The notes under the pieces: generated by a model | Told to the model about the DNA's origin: nothing | The model's input: only the letters and a program-made list of their open reading frames with translations | Databases searched by the model: none | Made by a program: the position numbers and the translations under genes | Part shown: positions 1-8,662 of the stretch, in pieces | Layout of the letters: the number at the start of each line of letters is the position of its first letter | Position numbering within the stretch: position 1 is the first letter of the stretch | Assembly (NCBI GenBank): GCA_031549605.1 | Contig: JAVBPM010000048.1 | Location: 1-9,536, forward strand | DNA length: 9,536 nucleotides | Reading direction: 5' to 3' | Source of the DNA: WRAI01 sp031549605 | Lineage (GTDB): Bacteria; Bacillota; Clostridia; Oscillospirales; UBA929

Positions 1-1
1 T

Positions 2-715
2 GGCGGCGACTGCGTCACCCCCTCACAGGCATCGATGATTGGTGAGCAGCTGGGCGTCGACTGTCCCGCCTTTGACCTCAACGCCGCCTGCGCCGGGTTT
101 GTCTACGCGCTCGACCTGGCCGCGCTCTATCTCAACGGTGGCCGCTACCGCCATATCCTGATTGTCACCTGCGAGCAGATGTCGCGCCACGTCGACTGGA
201 CCGATCGCGCCACCTGTGTGCTGTTCGGCGACGGCGCCGCCGCCTGCGTGGTCACCACCGGCGACTCACTGCGCTACCTCAAGCTGACCGGCAAGGGCAA
301 CCACGGCATCCTGCACCTCGCCAACGGCAACGGCAACACCCCGTTTGCCGACAAAAAGCCCGCCGGAACACTGCATATGAACGGCCAGGAAGTATTCAAA
401 TTTGCCGTCGGCACCGTAGAAAAGGAGCTGACCGCCGCCATGAACGCCACATCACTCAAGCTCGACAGCGTCGACCACTTCCTGCTGCATCAGGCCAACA
501 GCCGCATTATAGACGCCATCATCTCGCGCCTCAAGGCGCCCGCCGAAAAGTTCGCCACCAACATCGCCGACACCGGCAACATCTCGTCGGTCTCCATTCC
601 CCTGCTGCTCGACCAGATGCTGGCCGACGGCCGCATCCAAGTCGGCGACACTCTTGTACTGTCCGCCTTTGGTGCGGGCATGACCACCGGCACTGCCGTG
701 ATGACCTGGGCGTAG
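2..715 (+). CDS. fabH: Beta-ketoacyl-ACP synthase III (FabH), 3' part, cut by the left window edge
   Basis: FabH condenses an acyl-CoA primer, usually acetyl- or branched acyl-CoA, with malonyl-ACP to start fatty acid chains in the cytoplasm. The reading frame is open from base 2, so the ATG at 35 is an internal methionine and not the start; the preceding codons (GGDCVTPSQAS) match the family. The visible part is 237 residues of about 320, so roughly 80 N-terminal residues lie outside. The catalytic triad is intact: Cys in NAACAGF (89-91), His in HQAN (488-490) and Asn in GNISS (578-580). Cys-His and His-Asn spacings of 133 and 30 residues fit E. coli FabH (C112/H244/N274). The stretch FGDGAAA and the C-terminal AFGAGMTTG are also typical. 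The usual GNTSAASIP reads GNISSVSIP here, a mild variation. It lies 48 bases before acpP. Primer specificity cannot be judged because the N-terminal part is missing. The identification is secure. Confidence 0.96.
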   Translation, partial: GGDCVTPSQASMIGEQLGVDCPAFDLNAACAGFVYALDLAALYLNGGRYRHILIVTCEQMSRHVDWTDRATCVLFGDGAAACVVTTGDSLRYLKLTGKGNHGILHLANGNGNTPFADKKPAGTLHMNGQEVFKFAVGTVEKELTAAMNATSLKLDSVDHFLLHQANSRIIDAIISRLKAPAEKFATNIADTGNISSVSIPLLLDQMLADGRIQVGDTLVLSAFGAGMTTGTAVMTWA

Positions 716-750
716 CCCGGTTTTCAATATCGAACAATCAATAAATTTTT

Positions 751-756
751 GGAGGG
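751..756 (+). promoter_or_regulatory. Strong ribosome binding site of acpP
   Basis: GGAGGG lies 7 bases before the ATG at 764 and is the best Shine-Dalgarno match in the window. It decides the acpP start: an in-frame TTG at 749 would place the site inside the gene, and the extra residues (EGTI after the start) are not part of ACP. A strong site fits the high demand for acyl carrier protein compared with the enzymes. Confidence 0.8.
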
Positions 757-763
757 AACCATC

Positions 764-976
764 ATGTTAGAAAAAATTACCGCCATCATCAACAACCACA
801 CCGGCGCCGACGCTGCCATCACCGCCGAGACCACCTTTGCCGACCTCGGCATCGACTCACTCGACACCGTCGAAATCCTCATGGCGCTGGAAGACGAGTT
901 CAACGTCACGGTCGAGATGAACGAAAATATCAAGTCGGTCGGTGACCTGATGAAGGCCATCGAGGCCGCCCAGTAG
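764..976 (+). CDS. acpP: Acyl carrier protein
   Basis: This is the carrier that holds growing acyl chains as thioesters on a 4'-phosphopantetheine arm and shuttles them among the FAS-II enzymes. The product has 70 residues, slightly shorter than the usual 75-80. The attachment site is Ser32 in the motif GIDSLDTVE (codon 857-859), followed by the acidic recognition helix MALEDEF, as in bacterial ACPs. The protein is acidic, as expected. The ATG at 764 is chosen because a GGAGGG site sits just before it; a TTG five codons upstream would overlap that site. The 48-base AT-rich spacer in front sets it apart from the tightly packed genes downstream, and fabK begins 8 bases after its stop. Conversion to the holo form needs an ACP synthase that is not in this window. 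Confidence 0.97.
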   Translation: MLEKITAIINNHTGADAAITAETTFADLGIDSLDTVEILMALEDEFNVTVEMNENIKSVGDLMKAIEAAQ

Positions 977-984
977 GCAACGCT

Positions 985-1932
985 ATGCTGCACACACCGC
1001 TTCAACAGCTGGTCGGCATCGAGCAGCCCATTTTTCAGGGCGCCATGGCGTGGATCAGTGACGCCAGACTGGCCGCCGCCGTCTCTAACGCAGGCGGTCT
1101 GGGCATTATCGCCGGCGGCAACGCGCCCACCGACTACGTACGCGAGCAAATAATCAAGTGCAAAGCGCTGACAAGCAAACCCTTCGGCGTCAACATCATG
1201 CTGATGAGCCCGTACGCCGACGAAATCGCGCAGGTCGTCGCCGAGCAAAAGGTGGCCGTCGTCACCACCGGCGCCGGCAACCCCGCCAAGTACATGGAGC
1301 TGTGGAACAGCGTCGGCATCAAGGTCATTCCCGTCGTGCCCTCCACAGCCATCGCGCGGCTGGTCGAGCGCTGCGGCGCGGTGGCTGTAATCGCCGAGGG
1401 CGGTGAAAGCGGCGGCCACATCGGCGAGCTGACCACCATGGCGCTCGTGCCGCAGGTCGTCGACGCCGTCAACATCCCCGTCATCGCCGCCGGTGGCATT
1501 GCCGACGGGCGCGGCGTAGCGGCAGCACTCATGCTGGGCGCCATCGGCGTACAGGTCGGCACCGCGTTTTTGGTTGCCCACGAGTGCCATATCCACCCGA
1601 CCTACAAGGAGAAAGTGCTCAAGGCCAAGGACATCGACACCATCTCCACCGGCAAGCGGCTGGGTCACCCCGTCCGCTCGCTGAAAACGCCCTTTTCGCG
1701 CAATCTGTTCGCCTGCGAGTACGACAGCAGCATCAGCAACGACGACCTCGAACAGATGGGCGTCGGCGCGCTGCGACTGGCCGCCGTCGACGGCGACAAG
1801 GACAAGGGCTGCTTCCTCGCCGGACAGATTTCCGGCATGATTAAAACCGAGCGCAGCTGCGCCGAAATTATCAACGACCTGATGGGTTCGGCCGAACACC
1901 TGCTCAGTGGGGCACCGAAATGGGTAAAATAG
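985..1932 (+). CDS. fabK: Enoyl-ACP reductase II, FMN-dependent (FabK)
   Basis: FabK catalyses the last step of each elongation cycle, reducing trans-2-enoyl-ACP with NAD(P)H through bound FMN. It is a TIM-barrel flavoprotein of the nitronate monooxygenase/FabK family and is unrelated to FabI. The product has 315 residues; pneumococcal FabK has about 324. The N-terminus (PIFQGAMAWISDARLAAAVS, residues 15-34) is typical. The signature AEGGESGGHIGE (137-148) contains His145, which matches the catalytic His144 of the pneumococcal enzyme. The phosphate-binding region IPVIAAGGIADGRG (164-177) and GAIGVQVGTAFL (185-196) support FMN binding. Its Shine-Dalgarno sequence is weak (TAGG overlapping the acpP stop). 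The 3' end overlaps fabD by 13 bases. As the only enoyl reductase seen, it implies low sensitivity to FabI inhibitors such as triclosan; that is inference from the family. Confidence 0.95.
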   Translation: MLHTPLQQLVGIEQPIFQGAMAWISDARLAAAVSNAGGLGIIAGGNAPTDYVREQIIKCKALTSKPFGVNIMLMSPYADEIAQVVAEQKVAVVTTGAGNPAKYMELWNSVGIKVIPVVPSTAIARLVERCGAVAVIAEGGESGGHIGELTTMALVPQVVDAVNIPVIAAGGIADGRGVAAALMLGAIGVQVGTAFLVAHECHIHPTYKEKVLKAKDIDTISTGKRLGHPVRSLKTPFSRNLFACEYDSSISNDDLEQMGVGALRLAAVDGDKDKGCFLAGQISGMIKTERSCAEIINDLMGSAEHLLSGAPKWVK

Positions 1933-2825
1933 CCTTTGTATTCGCCGGTCAGGGCGCGCAAAGCGTTGGTATGGGCGAGGATTTGTACCAATCCAACGAC
2001 GCCGCCCGCGCCGTGTTTGACGCCGCCGGTGAGGACGTAAAGCGGTTGTGCTTTACAGGGCCGATCGAGCAGCTCAACCTGACCAAATACACCCAGCCCT
2101 GCCTGTTTACCGTCGACTACGCCTGCGCGCAAGCGCTGCGCGCCAGCGGCTTAACGCCAGACGGACTGGCCGGCTTCTCGCTGGGCGAGGTGCCCGCCGC
2201 CGCCTTTAGCGGCCTTCTCAGCTTTGACGACGCGCTGGCCTTTGTCGCGCAGCGCGGCACGGCTATGCACGACTGCGCGCTGGCCAACCCGGGTGCCATG
2301 TTCGCCGTGCTCAAGCTGACCGACCGCGTCGTCGAGACCATCTGCGCCAATCTATCGGACGCCTACCCCGTCAACTACAACTGCCCCGGCCAGCTTGTCG
2401 TCGCCTGTGCCGACCGCTGCGCCGACGCACTGCAGCAAGCGGTAAAAGACGCCGGGGGCCGTTCCATGAAGCTGCAAGTAAGCGGCGCGTTTCACAGCCC
2501 CTACATGAACGCCGCCGCCACCCAGCTGACCGACATCCTCAAAAACATCGCATTTCAACCGCCCACCCTGCCGCTTTACGCCAACGCGACCGCCCAGCCC
2601 TACGGCGACCCGCGTGACCTGTTGGCACGGCAGGTCAACAGCCCGGTGCGCTGGCGCCAAACCATAGAGACCATGATAGCCGACGGCTTCGACACCTTTA
2701 TCGAGGTCGGCCCCGGCAAGACCTTGACCGGCCTGATAAAGAAAATCAGCGCCGACGTCAGCACCCACAACGTGTTTGACGCCGCGTCGCTAACCCAAAC
2801 ACTATCGGAGGTACGCCCATGTTAA
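1920..2825 (+). CDS. fabD: Malonyl-CoA:ACP transacylase (FabD)
   Basis: FabD moves malonate from malonyl-CoA to holo-ACP, supplying the extender unit for FabH and FabF. The product has 301 residues, near the usual 310. The N-terminal motif FAGQGAQSVGMG (residues 8-19) is typical. The nucleophile is Ser87 in GFSLGE (85-90), with Arg112 (QRGTAM), which should bind the malonyl carboxylate. His192 in SGAFHSPYM is the catalytic base, and the C-terminal VEVGPGKTL-type block is seen as IEVGPGKTLTGLI (261-273). The usual GHSLGE has Phe in place of His at residue 86. The nucleophile and the rest of the active site are kept, so the enzyme is probably active. The ATG lies inside the last codons of fabK (13-base overlap). 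The stop overlaps fabG by 7 bases, which suggests coupled translation. Confidence 0.95.
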   Translation: MGKIAFVFAGQGAQSVGMGEDLYQSNDAARAVFDAAGEDVKRLCFTGPIEQLNLTKYTQPCLFTVDYACAQALRASGLTPDGLAGFSLGEVPAAAFSGLLSFDDALAFVAQRGTAMHDCALANPGAMFAVLKLTDRVVETICANLSDAYPVNYNCPGQLVVACADRCADALQQAVKDAGGRSMKLQVSGAFHSPYMNAAATQLTDILKNIAFQPPTLPLYANATAQPYGDPRDLLARQVNSPVRWRQTIETMIADGFDTFIEVGPGKTLTGLIKKISADVSTHNVFDAASLTQTLSEVRPC

Positions 2826-3559
2826 CCGGAAAAACCGCCGTTGTCACCGGCGCCTCGCGCGGCATTGGCCGTGCCGCGGCGCTAGAGCTGGCGCGCCAGG
2901 GCGCCAATGTCGCCGTAGTCTACGCCAACAACCACGCTGCCGCCGAGGCGGTCTGCGCGCAAATCGCCGCGCTCGGCGTCAAAACAAAAGCCTACGCCTG
3001 CGACGTCGCCGACTTTGACCAGAGCAAAAGCGTCTGCGACGCCATCGCTGCCGACTTCGGCGGCGTCGACATTCTGGTCAACAATGCCGGCATCACCAAG
3101 GACACGTTGCTGCTGCGCATGAGCGAAAGCGACTTCGACAGCGTGATGGCCGTCAACCTCAAGGGTGCCTTTAATTTCACCAAGCATCTGGCGCGCGGCC
3201 TGATGAAGTCACCGGCCGGTCGCATCATCAATATCGCGTCGGTCAGTGGCCTAATGGGTAACCCCGGCCAAGCCAACTACGCCGCCGCCAAGGCGGGGCT
3301 GATTGGCATGACCAAGACGCTGGCGCGCGAGCTGGCAAGTCGCAACGTCACCTGTAACGCCGTGGCGCCCGGCTTTATCGACACCGACATGACTAAGGAT
3401 TTGCCGCAAAGCGTCCTTGACTACGCCAACACCGCCATACCGCTCAAACGCATGGGACGCGCCGAGGAAGTGGCCGCCGTGGTCGCCTTTTTGGCCTCCG
3501 ACGCCGCCGCTTACATCACCGGCGAGGTCATCCGCGTCGACGGCGGCATGGCTATGTAA
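2819..3559 (+). CDS. fabG: 3-oxoacyl-ACP reductase (FabG)
   Basis: FabG reduces 3-ketoacyl-ACP to (R)-3-hydroxyacyl-ACP with NADPH, the first reduction of each cycle. It is a classical short-chain dehydrogenase of 246 residues, the normal length. The nucleotide-binding motif TGASRGIG is at residues 10-17 and NNAG at 88-91. The catalytic set is Asn113, Ser141, Tyr154 and Lys158 in NYAAAKAG. The tail GEVIRVDGGMAM is typical of FabG rather than of other family members. A GGAGG site (2807-2811) lies 7 bases before the ATG, inside the end of fabD, which it overlaps by 7 bases. FabF follows 12 bases downstream. The SDR family is very large, but the operon position and close match to FabG make the assignment firm. 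Confidence 0.96.
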   Translation: MLTGKTAVVTGASRGIGRAAALELARQGANVAVVYANNHAAAEAVCAQIAALGVKTKAYACDVADFDQSKSVCDAIAADFGGVDILVNNAGITKDTLLLRMSESDFDSVMAVNLKGAFNFTKHLARGLMKSPAGRIINIASVSGLMGNPGQANYAAAKAGLIGMTKTLARELASRNVTCNAVAPGFIDTDMTKDLPQSVLDYANTAIPLKRMGRAEEVAAVVAFLASDAAAYITGEVIRVDGGMAM

Positions 3560-3563
3560 GGAG
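3558..3563 (+). promoter_or_regulatory. Ribosome binding site that decides the fabF start
   Basis: AAGGAG overlaps the fabG stop codon (TAA, 3557-3559). Two in-frame ATG codons follow, at 3566 and 3572. Only 2 bases separate the site from the first, too few for initiation, while 8 bases separate it from the second. The start at 3572 is therefore preferred, and the FabF product begins MKRVVITG. Confidence 0.75.
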
Positions 3564-3571
3564 AAATGAGC

Positions 3572-4807
3572 ATGAAAAGAGTCGTCATCACCGGACTCGG
3601 CTGCATCACGCCGATTGGCAACGACGTCGACAGCTTTTGGGACAGCCTGACCGCTGGCCGTCACGGCTTTGGCCCCATCACCAAGTACGATGCCGCCGCG
3701 CTGGGCATGAAGGTCAACGTCGCCGCCGAGGTCAAAGACTTTAGCGCCGAGCAATACATGGAGAAAAGCGACATCCGCCGCACCGACCTCTACACGCAGT
3801 ATGCGCTGGCCGCCGCGTCGCAGGCGGTAGCCGAAAGCGGCATTGTCGGCGCGGTCGACCCGACGCGCCTCGGCGTGTACATCGGCTCGGGCATCGGTGG
3901 ACTGCAAACGCTGCTGAACGAGGCGGAAAAGTTCTTTACCAAAGGGCCGGCACGCATCTCGCCCTTCTTTATCCCCATGATGATTGCCAACATCGCGTCG
4001 GCCATGGTGGCCATGAAATACAACGCGCAGGGTCCCAACCTGCCCGTCGTGTCGGCCTGCGCCACCTCGACACACGCCATTGGCGAGGCCTTCCGCGCCA
4101 TCAAGTACGGCCACGCCGACGCCATCATCACCGGAGGCAGCGAAGCCACCGTCAACCCGCTGGCCATGGGCGGCTTTACCAACTGCATGGCGCTGACCAA
4201 CGACAACAACCCCGACAGCTGCTGTACGCCCTTTGACGCCCGCCGCAGCGGCTTTGTCATGGGCGAGGGCGCCGGCGTGCTGGTGCTGGAGGAATACGAA
4301 CACGCCAAGGCGCGCGGCGCACATATCTACTGCGAAGTTTCCGGCTACGGCAACAGCTGCGACGCCTACCACATCACAGCGCCGCACCCCGAGGCGCTGG
4401 GCGGAATCGCCATGATTCAGCAAACCATCGCCGAGTCGGGTCGACAGCTCGACGAGCAGCTCTACATCAACCCGCACGGCACCTCCACGCCGCTCAACGA
4501 CAAAACCGAGACGCTGGCGCTCAAACAGGCGCTGGGCGAGCTGGCCTACAAAGTGCCCGTCAGCTCCACCAAGTCGATGACCGGCCATATGCTGGGTGCG
4601 GCGGGCGCTGTCGAAGCCATCGCGTCAATCAAGGTGCTGCAAACGGGGCTCATCCCGCCGACACTCGGCTACCAACAGCCCGACTGCGACTGCGACCTCG
4701 ACTATTTGCCCAACACCGCACGGCAGCAAGCCGTTAACAAGGCCATGTCCTTCTCGCTCGGCTTCGGCGGCCACAACGCCGGTCTGTTCTTCAACACTGT
4801 GGAATGA
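3572..4807 (+). CDS. fabF: Beta-ketoacyl-ACP synthase II (FabF)
   Basis: FabF is the elongating condensing enzyme: it joins acyl-ACP to malonyl-ACP with loss of CO2. The product has 411 residues from the ATG at 3572, the usual FabF length. The Cys-His-His triad is intact: Cys163 in VSACATSTHA, His302 in NPHGTSTPLND and His339 in KSMTGHMLGAAG. These match E. coli C163/H303/H340. The C-terminal SFGFGGHN-type gating loop reads SLGFGGHNAG (395-404). The usual NAHGTST has Pro in place of Ala before the catalytic His, which is a small change. No FabB-type synthase accompanies it, so it probably performs all elongation rounds in this operon. It sits between fabG and accB, with accB starting 7 bases after its stop. 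An alternative ATG two codons upstream (3566) is poorly spaced from the ribosome binding site. Confidence 0.96.
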   Translation: MKRVVITGLGCITPIGNDVDSFWDSLTAGRHGFGPITKYDAAALGMKVNVAAEVKDFSAEQYMEKSDIRRTDLYTQYALAAASQAVAESGIVGAVDPTRLGVYIGSGIGGLQTLLNEAEKFFTKGPARISPFFIPMMIANIASAMVAMKYNAQGPNLPVVSACATSTHAIGEAFRAIKYGHADAIITGGSEATVNPLAMGGFTNCMALTNDNNPDSCCTPFDARRSGFVMGEGAGVLVLEEYEHAKARGAHIYCEVSGYGNSCDAYHITAPHPEALGGIAMIQQTIAESGRQLDEQLYINPHGTSTPLNDKTETLALKQALGELAYKVPVSSTKSMTGHMLGAAGAVEAIASIKVLQTGLIPPTLGYQQPDCDCDLDYLPNTARQQAVNKAMSFSLGFGGHNAGLFFNTVE

Positions 4808-4814
4808 GGTGCTT

Positions 4815-5255
4815 ATGGAAACCAAAAACATACAGGAAATCGTCAACATTTTCGATGCCAGCCAGCTGACGTCGCTGGAGATTACCGAGGGCGACCGCAC
4901 TATCAAGCTCAAGCGCGAGCTGACGGCCGCCGCACACGTGTCGGCTGTGCTGCCGACGCCGGTAGCTGCTGTGGCGGCACCGACCGCGCCGCAAGCCGTC
5001 GACACCATTGACTTCAACAAGCTGCACGAGGTCACCTCACCGCTGGTCGGCGTTTTTTACTCGGCACCCTCGCCCGACGCGCCGCCCTTTGTCACCATCG
5101 GCAGCAAGGTCAGCAAAGGCGACATCCTCTGCATCATTGAAACCATGAAGCTGATGAACGAGGTCGCCGCCGACACCGACGGCGAGATCGTCGACATCTG
5201 CGTCAAAAACGGCGACATCGCCGAGTACGGCCAAGTGCTGTTCAAAATCATCTGA
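4815..5255 (+). CDS. accB: Biotin carboxyl carrier protein of acetyl-CoA carboxylase (AccB)
   Basis: AccB carries the biotin that shuttles CO2 from biotin carboxylase (AccC) to the carboxyltransferase (AccAD). The product has 146 residues. An N-terminal segment (1-36) is followed by an Ala/Pro/Val-rich flexible linker (about 38-65) and the C-terminal biotinyl domain (about 70-146). Lys112 in ETMKLMNE is the biotin attachment site (codon 5148-5150). The segment YSAPSPDAPPFV (82-93) is the protruding 'thumb' that marks bacterial AccB and separates it from other biotinyl domains. A longer open frame begins upstream within fabF, but the ATG at 4815 has GAGG (4806-4809) just before it and gives the standard N-terminus. 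The fabF stop TGA forms part of the TGAGGT binding site. The biotin ligase is not in this window. Confidence 0.96.
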   Translation: METKNIQEIVNIFDASQLTSLEITEGDRTIKLKRELTAAAHVSAVLPTPVAAVAAPTAPQAVDTIDFNKLHEVTSPLVGVFYSAPSPDAPPFVTIGSKVSKGDILCIIETMKLMNEVAADTDGEIVDICVKNGDIAEYGQVLFKII

Positions 5256-5263
5256 GGTGAGCT

Positions 5264-5680
5264 ATGAACAGAGACGAAATTAAAACCATCATCCCGCACC
5301 GGGAGCCGATGCTGCTCATCGACACCGTCGAGCTGGTCGACGGCGTAGCCGTCGGCAACTACACCGTGCGCGGCGACGAGTTTTTTCTGCAAGGGCATTT
5401 CCCGGGCAATCCCGTCGTGCCCGGTGTCATACTCTGCGAAATGATTGGCCAAACCTCCTGCCTGCTGCTGGACGAGAGCCTGCGCGGCCACACCCCCTAC
5501 TTTGTCGCCATGAACAACGTCAAATTCCGCAACAAGGTCAGCGTCGGCGATTGCGTGCATATCGAGTGCCGGTTGCAACGCGTCAAGGGACCGTTTCACT
5601 TCATTCAGGGCGCGCTGTCGGTCGACGGCAAGCTGTGCACGTCGGGCGAGTTCTCCTTTGCCGTAATGAAAGGCGAGTAG
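5264..5680 (+). CDS. fabZ: 3-hydroxyacyl-ACP dehydratase (FabZ)
   Basis: FabZ removes water from (R)-3-hydroxyacyl-ACP to give the trans-2-enoyl-ACP used by FabK. It is a hot-dog fold protein of 138 residues, the usual size. The N-terminal block IIPHREPMLLID (9-20) is diagnostic for FabZ. His45 in GHFPGNPVVPG and Glu59 in LCEMIGQ form the catalytic pair. It is not FabA: the helix carries the Glu typical of FabZ, and the size and N-terminal block also fit FabZ, so no isomerase activity for unsaturated fatty acids is implied. It is inserted between accB and accC, as in streptococcal FAS operons. A GAGG site (5254-5257) overlaps the accB stop. Only 3 bases separate its stop from accC. Confidence 0.96.
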   Translation: MNRDEIKTIIPHREPMLLIDTVELVDGVAVGNYTVRGDEFFLQGHFPGNPVVPGVILCEMIGQTSCLLLDESLRGHTPYFVAMNNVKFRNKVSVGDCVHIECRLQRVKGPFHFIQGALSVDGKLCTSGEFSFAVMKGE

Positions 5681-5683
5681 GCT

Positions 5684-7036
<1,353 letters not shown>

Positions 7037-7040
7037 TTGA

Positions 7041-7895
7041 ATGCAATTCCGAAAGCCGAAAAACACACTCGAGGGCTACGCCAGCCTCAAGTCAGCGCCC
7101 GTCGAGGATCTGACCGAGCTGACCGTCACCTGCCCCAAGTGCCAAAAAGCCACACCGGCCGCCGAACTGACCGAGCTGCTGGGCGTCTGCCCCTACTGCA
7201 GCCACCACTTCAAAATGACGCCGCGCCACCGCATCGCCATGCTGTGCGACAGCGGCAGCTTTGACGAGCACGACGCCGAGCTGACCTCGCACAACCGGCT
7301 CGACTTCCCCGACTACGACAAAAAGCTAACCAACGCGCGGCTCGACAGCGGCGAACACGAGGGTGTTCTGACCGGAACCGCCACCATTGACGGCCACGCC
7401 ACGGCGCTCTTTGTCATGGACGCCCGCTTTATGATGGGCAGTATGGGCAGCATCGTCGGCGAAAAAATTACGCGACTATTTGAGTACGCCACCGCCCACC
7501 ACCTGCCCGTTATCGGCTTCACCGTGTCGGGCGGCGCGCGTATGCAGGAGGGTATCCTGTCGCTGATGCAAATGGCCAAAACCAGCGGCGCGGTGAAAAA
7601 ACACAGCGACGCCGGTCTGCTCTATATCTGCCTGCTGACCGACCCGACCACCGGCGGCGTGACCGCCAGCTTTGCCATGGAGGCCGATATTATTCTAGCC
7701 GAGCCTTCCGCGCTCATCGGCTTTGCCGGGCCGCGCGTCATTGAACAAACCATCCGCAAAAAGCTGCCCGACGGCTTCCAGCGCGCCGAGTTTTTGCTCG
7801 AGCGCGGCTTTGTTGACGACATTGTCGGTCGCAAACGGCAAAAAAGCACGCTGTCAACCCTTCTCGCTTTACACGAAAGAGAGGTGCGCGCATGA
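7041..7895 (+). CDS. accD: Acetyl-CoA carboxylase carboxyltransferase subunit beta (AccD)
   Basis: AccD forms the carboxyltransferase with AccA, moving the carboxyl group from biotin to acetyl-CoA to make malonyl-CoA. The product has 284 residues, close to the E. coli 304. A four-cysteine zinc ribbon is clear at Cys31, Cys34, Cys50 and Cys53 (CPKC and CPYC, 15 residues apart), the AccD hallmark. The crotonase-fold part carries SGGARMQEG (163-171), which forms an oxyanion hole, DPTTGGVTASFAM (201-213) and IGFAGPRVIEQT (226-237). The ribosome binding site is AAAGGG (7028-7033) at the end of accC. The last four bases are shared with the accA start in an ATGA junction, so the two halves of the carboxyltransferase are likely made in equal amounts. 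Confidence 0.96.
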   Translation: MQFRKPKNTLEGYASLKSAPVEDLTELTVTCPKCQKATPAAELTELLGVCPYCSHHFKMTPRHRIAMLCDSGSFDEHDAELTSHNRLDFPDYDKKLTNARLDSGEHEGVLTGTATIDGHATALFVMDARFMMGSMGSIVGEKITRLFEYATAHHLPVIGFTVSGGARMQEGILSLMQMAKTSGAVKKHSDAGLLYICLLTDPTTGGVTASFAMEADIILAEPSALIGFAGPRVIEQTIRKKLPDGFQRAEFLLERGFVDDIVGRKRQKSTLSTLLALHEREVRA

Positions 7896-8662
7896 CCGCC
7901 TTTCAACGGCTCAAAGCCGCGCGCGCCAAGGATCGCATGACTTCGGTCGACTACATAGACGCGCTGTTCACCGACTTTTGCGAGCTGCACGGCGACCGCC
8001 GTTTTGGCGACGACGCCGCCATTATTGCCGGTATCGCGCGGCTCAACGCCACGCCCGTCACCGTCATCGCCATTGAAAAGGGCAAGACCATCAAGGACAA
8101 GAGCCACCGCAACTTTGGCATGGCGCACCCCGAGGGCTACCGCACGGCGCTGCGCCAGATGAAGCTGGCGGAGAAATTCAACCGTCCCGTCATCTGTCTG
8201 GTTGACACCTCGGGCGCATACTGCGGCATCGGCGCCGAGGAGCGAGGGCAAGGGCTGGCCATTGCCGAAAACCTGATGGAAATGATGGCGCTCAAAGTGC
8301 CCATTGTCACCGTGCTCATCGGCGAGGGCGGCAGCGGCGGCGCGCTGGCGCTGGCCGTTGCCAACGAGGTTTGGATGCTGGAAAACGCCGTCTACTCGGT
8401 TATATCGCCCGAGGGCTGTGCCAGCATTCTGTGGAAGGACAGCAGCCGCGTCGAACAGGCCTGCGACTGCCTCAACATGACCGCCGAGGATCTCAAGGAG
8501 CTGGGCGTCATCGACAAAATCATCTGCGAAAACAGCGCGTTGCTGCGCGTACTCAAAAACGAGCTGGCGCACTTTGTCCTTAAAAATGCTGCCACTGACG
8601 GCATGCAGCTGGCCGAGCAGCGCTACCAACGCTTCCGCAAAATCGGGGTGCCGCATGATTAA
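7892..8662 (+). CDS. accA: Acetyl-CoA carboxylase carboxyltransferase subunit alpha (AccA)
   Basis: AccA is the second half of the carboxyltransferase and contributes to biotin and acetyl-CoA binding. At 256 residues it is the short form known in streptococci and lactobacilli; the E. coli protein (319) has a longer N-terminal helical part. Family motifs include ELHGDRRFGDD (31-41), KGKTIKDKSHRNFGMAHPEG (63-82), DTSGAYCGIGAEERGQ (105-120), GEGGSGGALALAV (145-157) and SVISPEGCASILW (169-181). The usual DTPGAYPG reads DTSGAYCG here. The start shares ATGA with the accD stop, and GAGG (7881-7884) lies 7 bases upstream. Its stop overlaps the DegV-family gene by 8 bases. Confidence 0.95.
   Translation: MTAFQRLKAARAKDRMTSVDYIDALFTDFCELHGDRRFGDDAAIIAGIARLNATPVTVIAIEKGKTIKDKSHRNFGMAHPEGYRTALRQMKLAEKFNRPVICLVDTSGAYCGIGAEERGQGLAIAENLMEMMALKVPIVTVLIGEGGSGGALALAVANEVWMLENAVYSVISPEGCASILWKDSSRVEQACDCLNMTAEDLKELGVIDKIICENSALLRVLKNELAHFVLKNAATDGMQLAEQRYQRFRKIGVPHD

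Noticed and set aside
721..750. Internal sigma-A promoter before acpP
   Set aside because: The spacer is AT-rich but I could not find a -35/-10 pair with reasonable match and spacing, so no promoter is annotated.
749..763. TTG start for acpP five codons upstream
   Set aside because: It overlaps the GGAGGG ribosome binding site and adds residues not found in ACPs; the ATG at 764 is well placed.
724..1899. Long minus-strand open frame of 391 codons opposite acpP and fabK
   Set aside because: It mirrors strongly supported plus-strand genes. Its translation is low-complexity (rich in Gly, Ala, Val, Asp, His), as expected from the reverse strand of GC-biased codons, and it has no recognisable motif.
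3566..3571. Earlier ATG for fabF (product beginning MSMKRV)
   Set aside because: Only 2 bases separate it from AAGGAG; the ATG at 3572 has proper spacing and gives the usual N-terminus.
3251..4588. Long minus-strand open frame of 445 codons opposite fabG and fabF
   Set aside because: Same cause: the reverse strand of GC-rich codons seldom contains stops. The protein has no domain I recognise and both conserved genes lie on the opposite strand.
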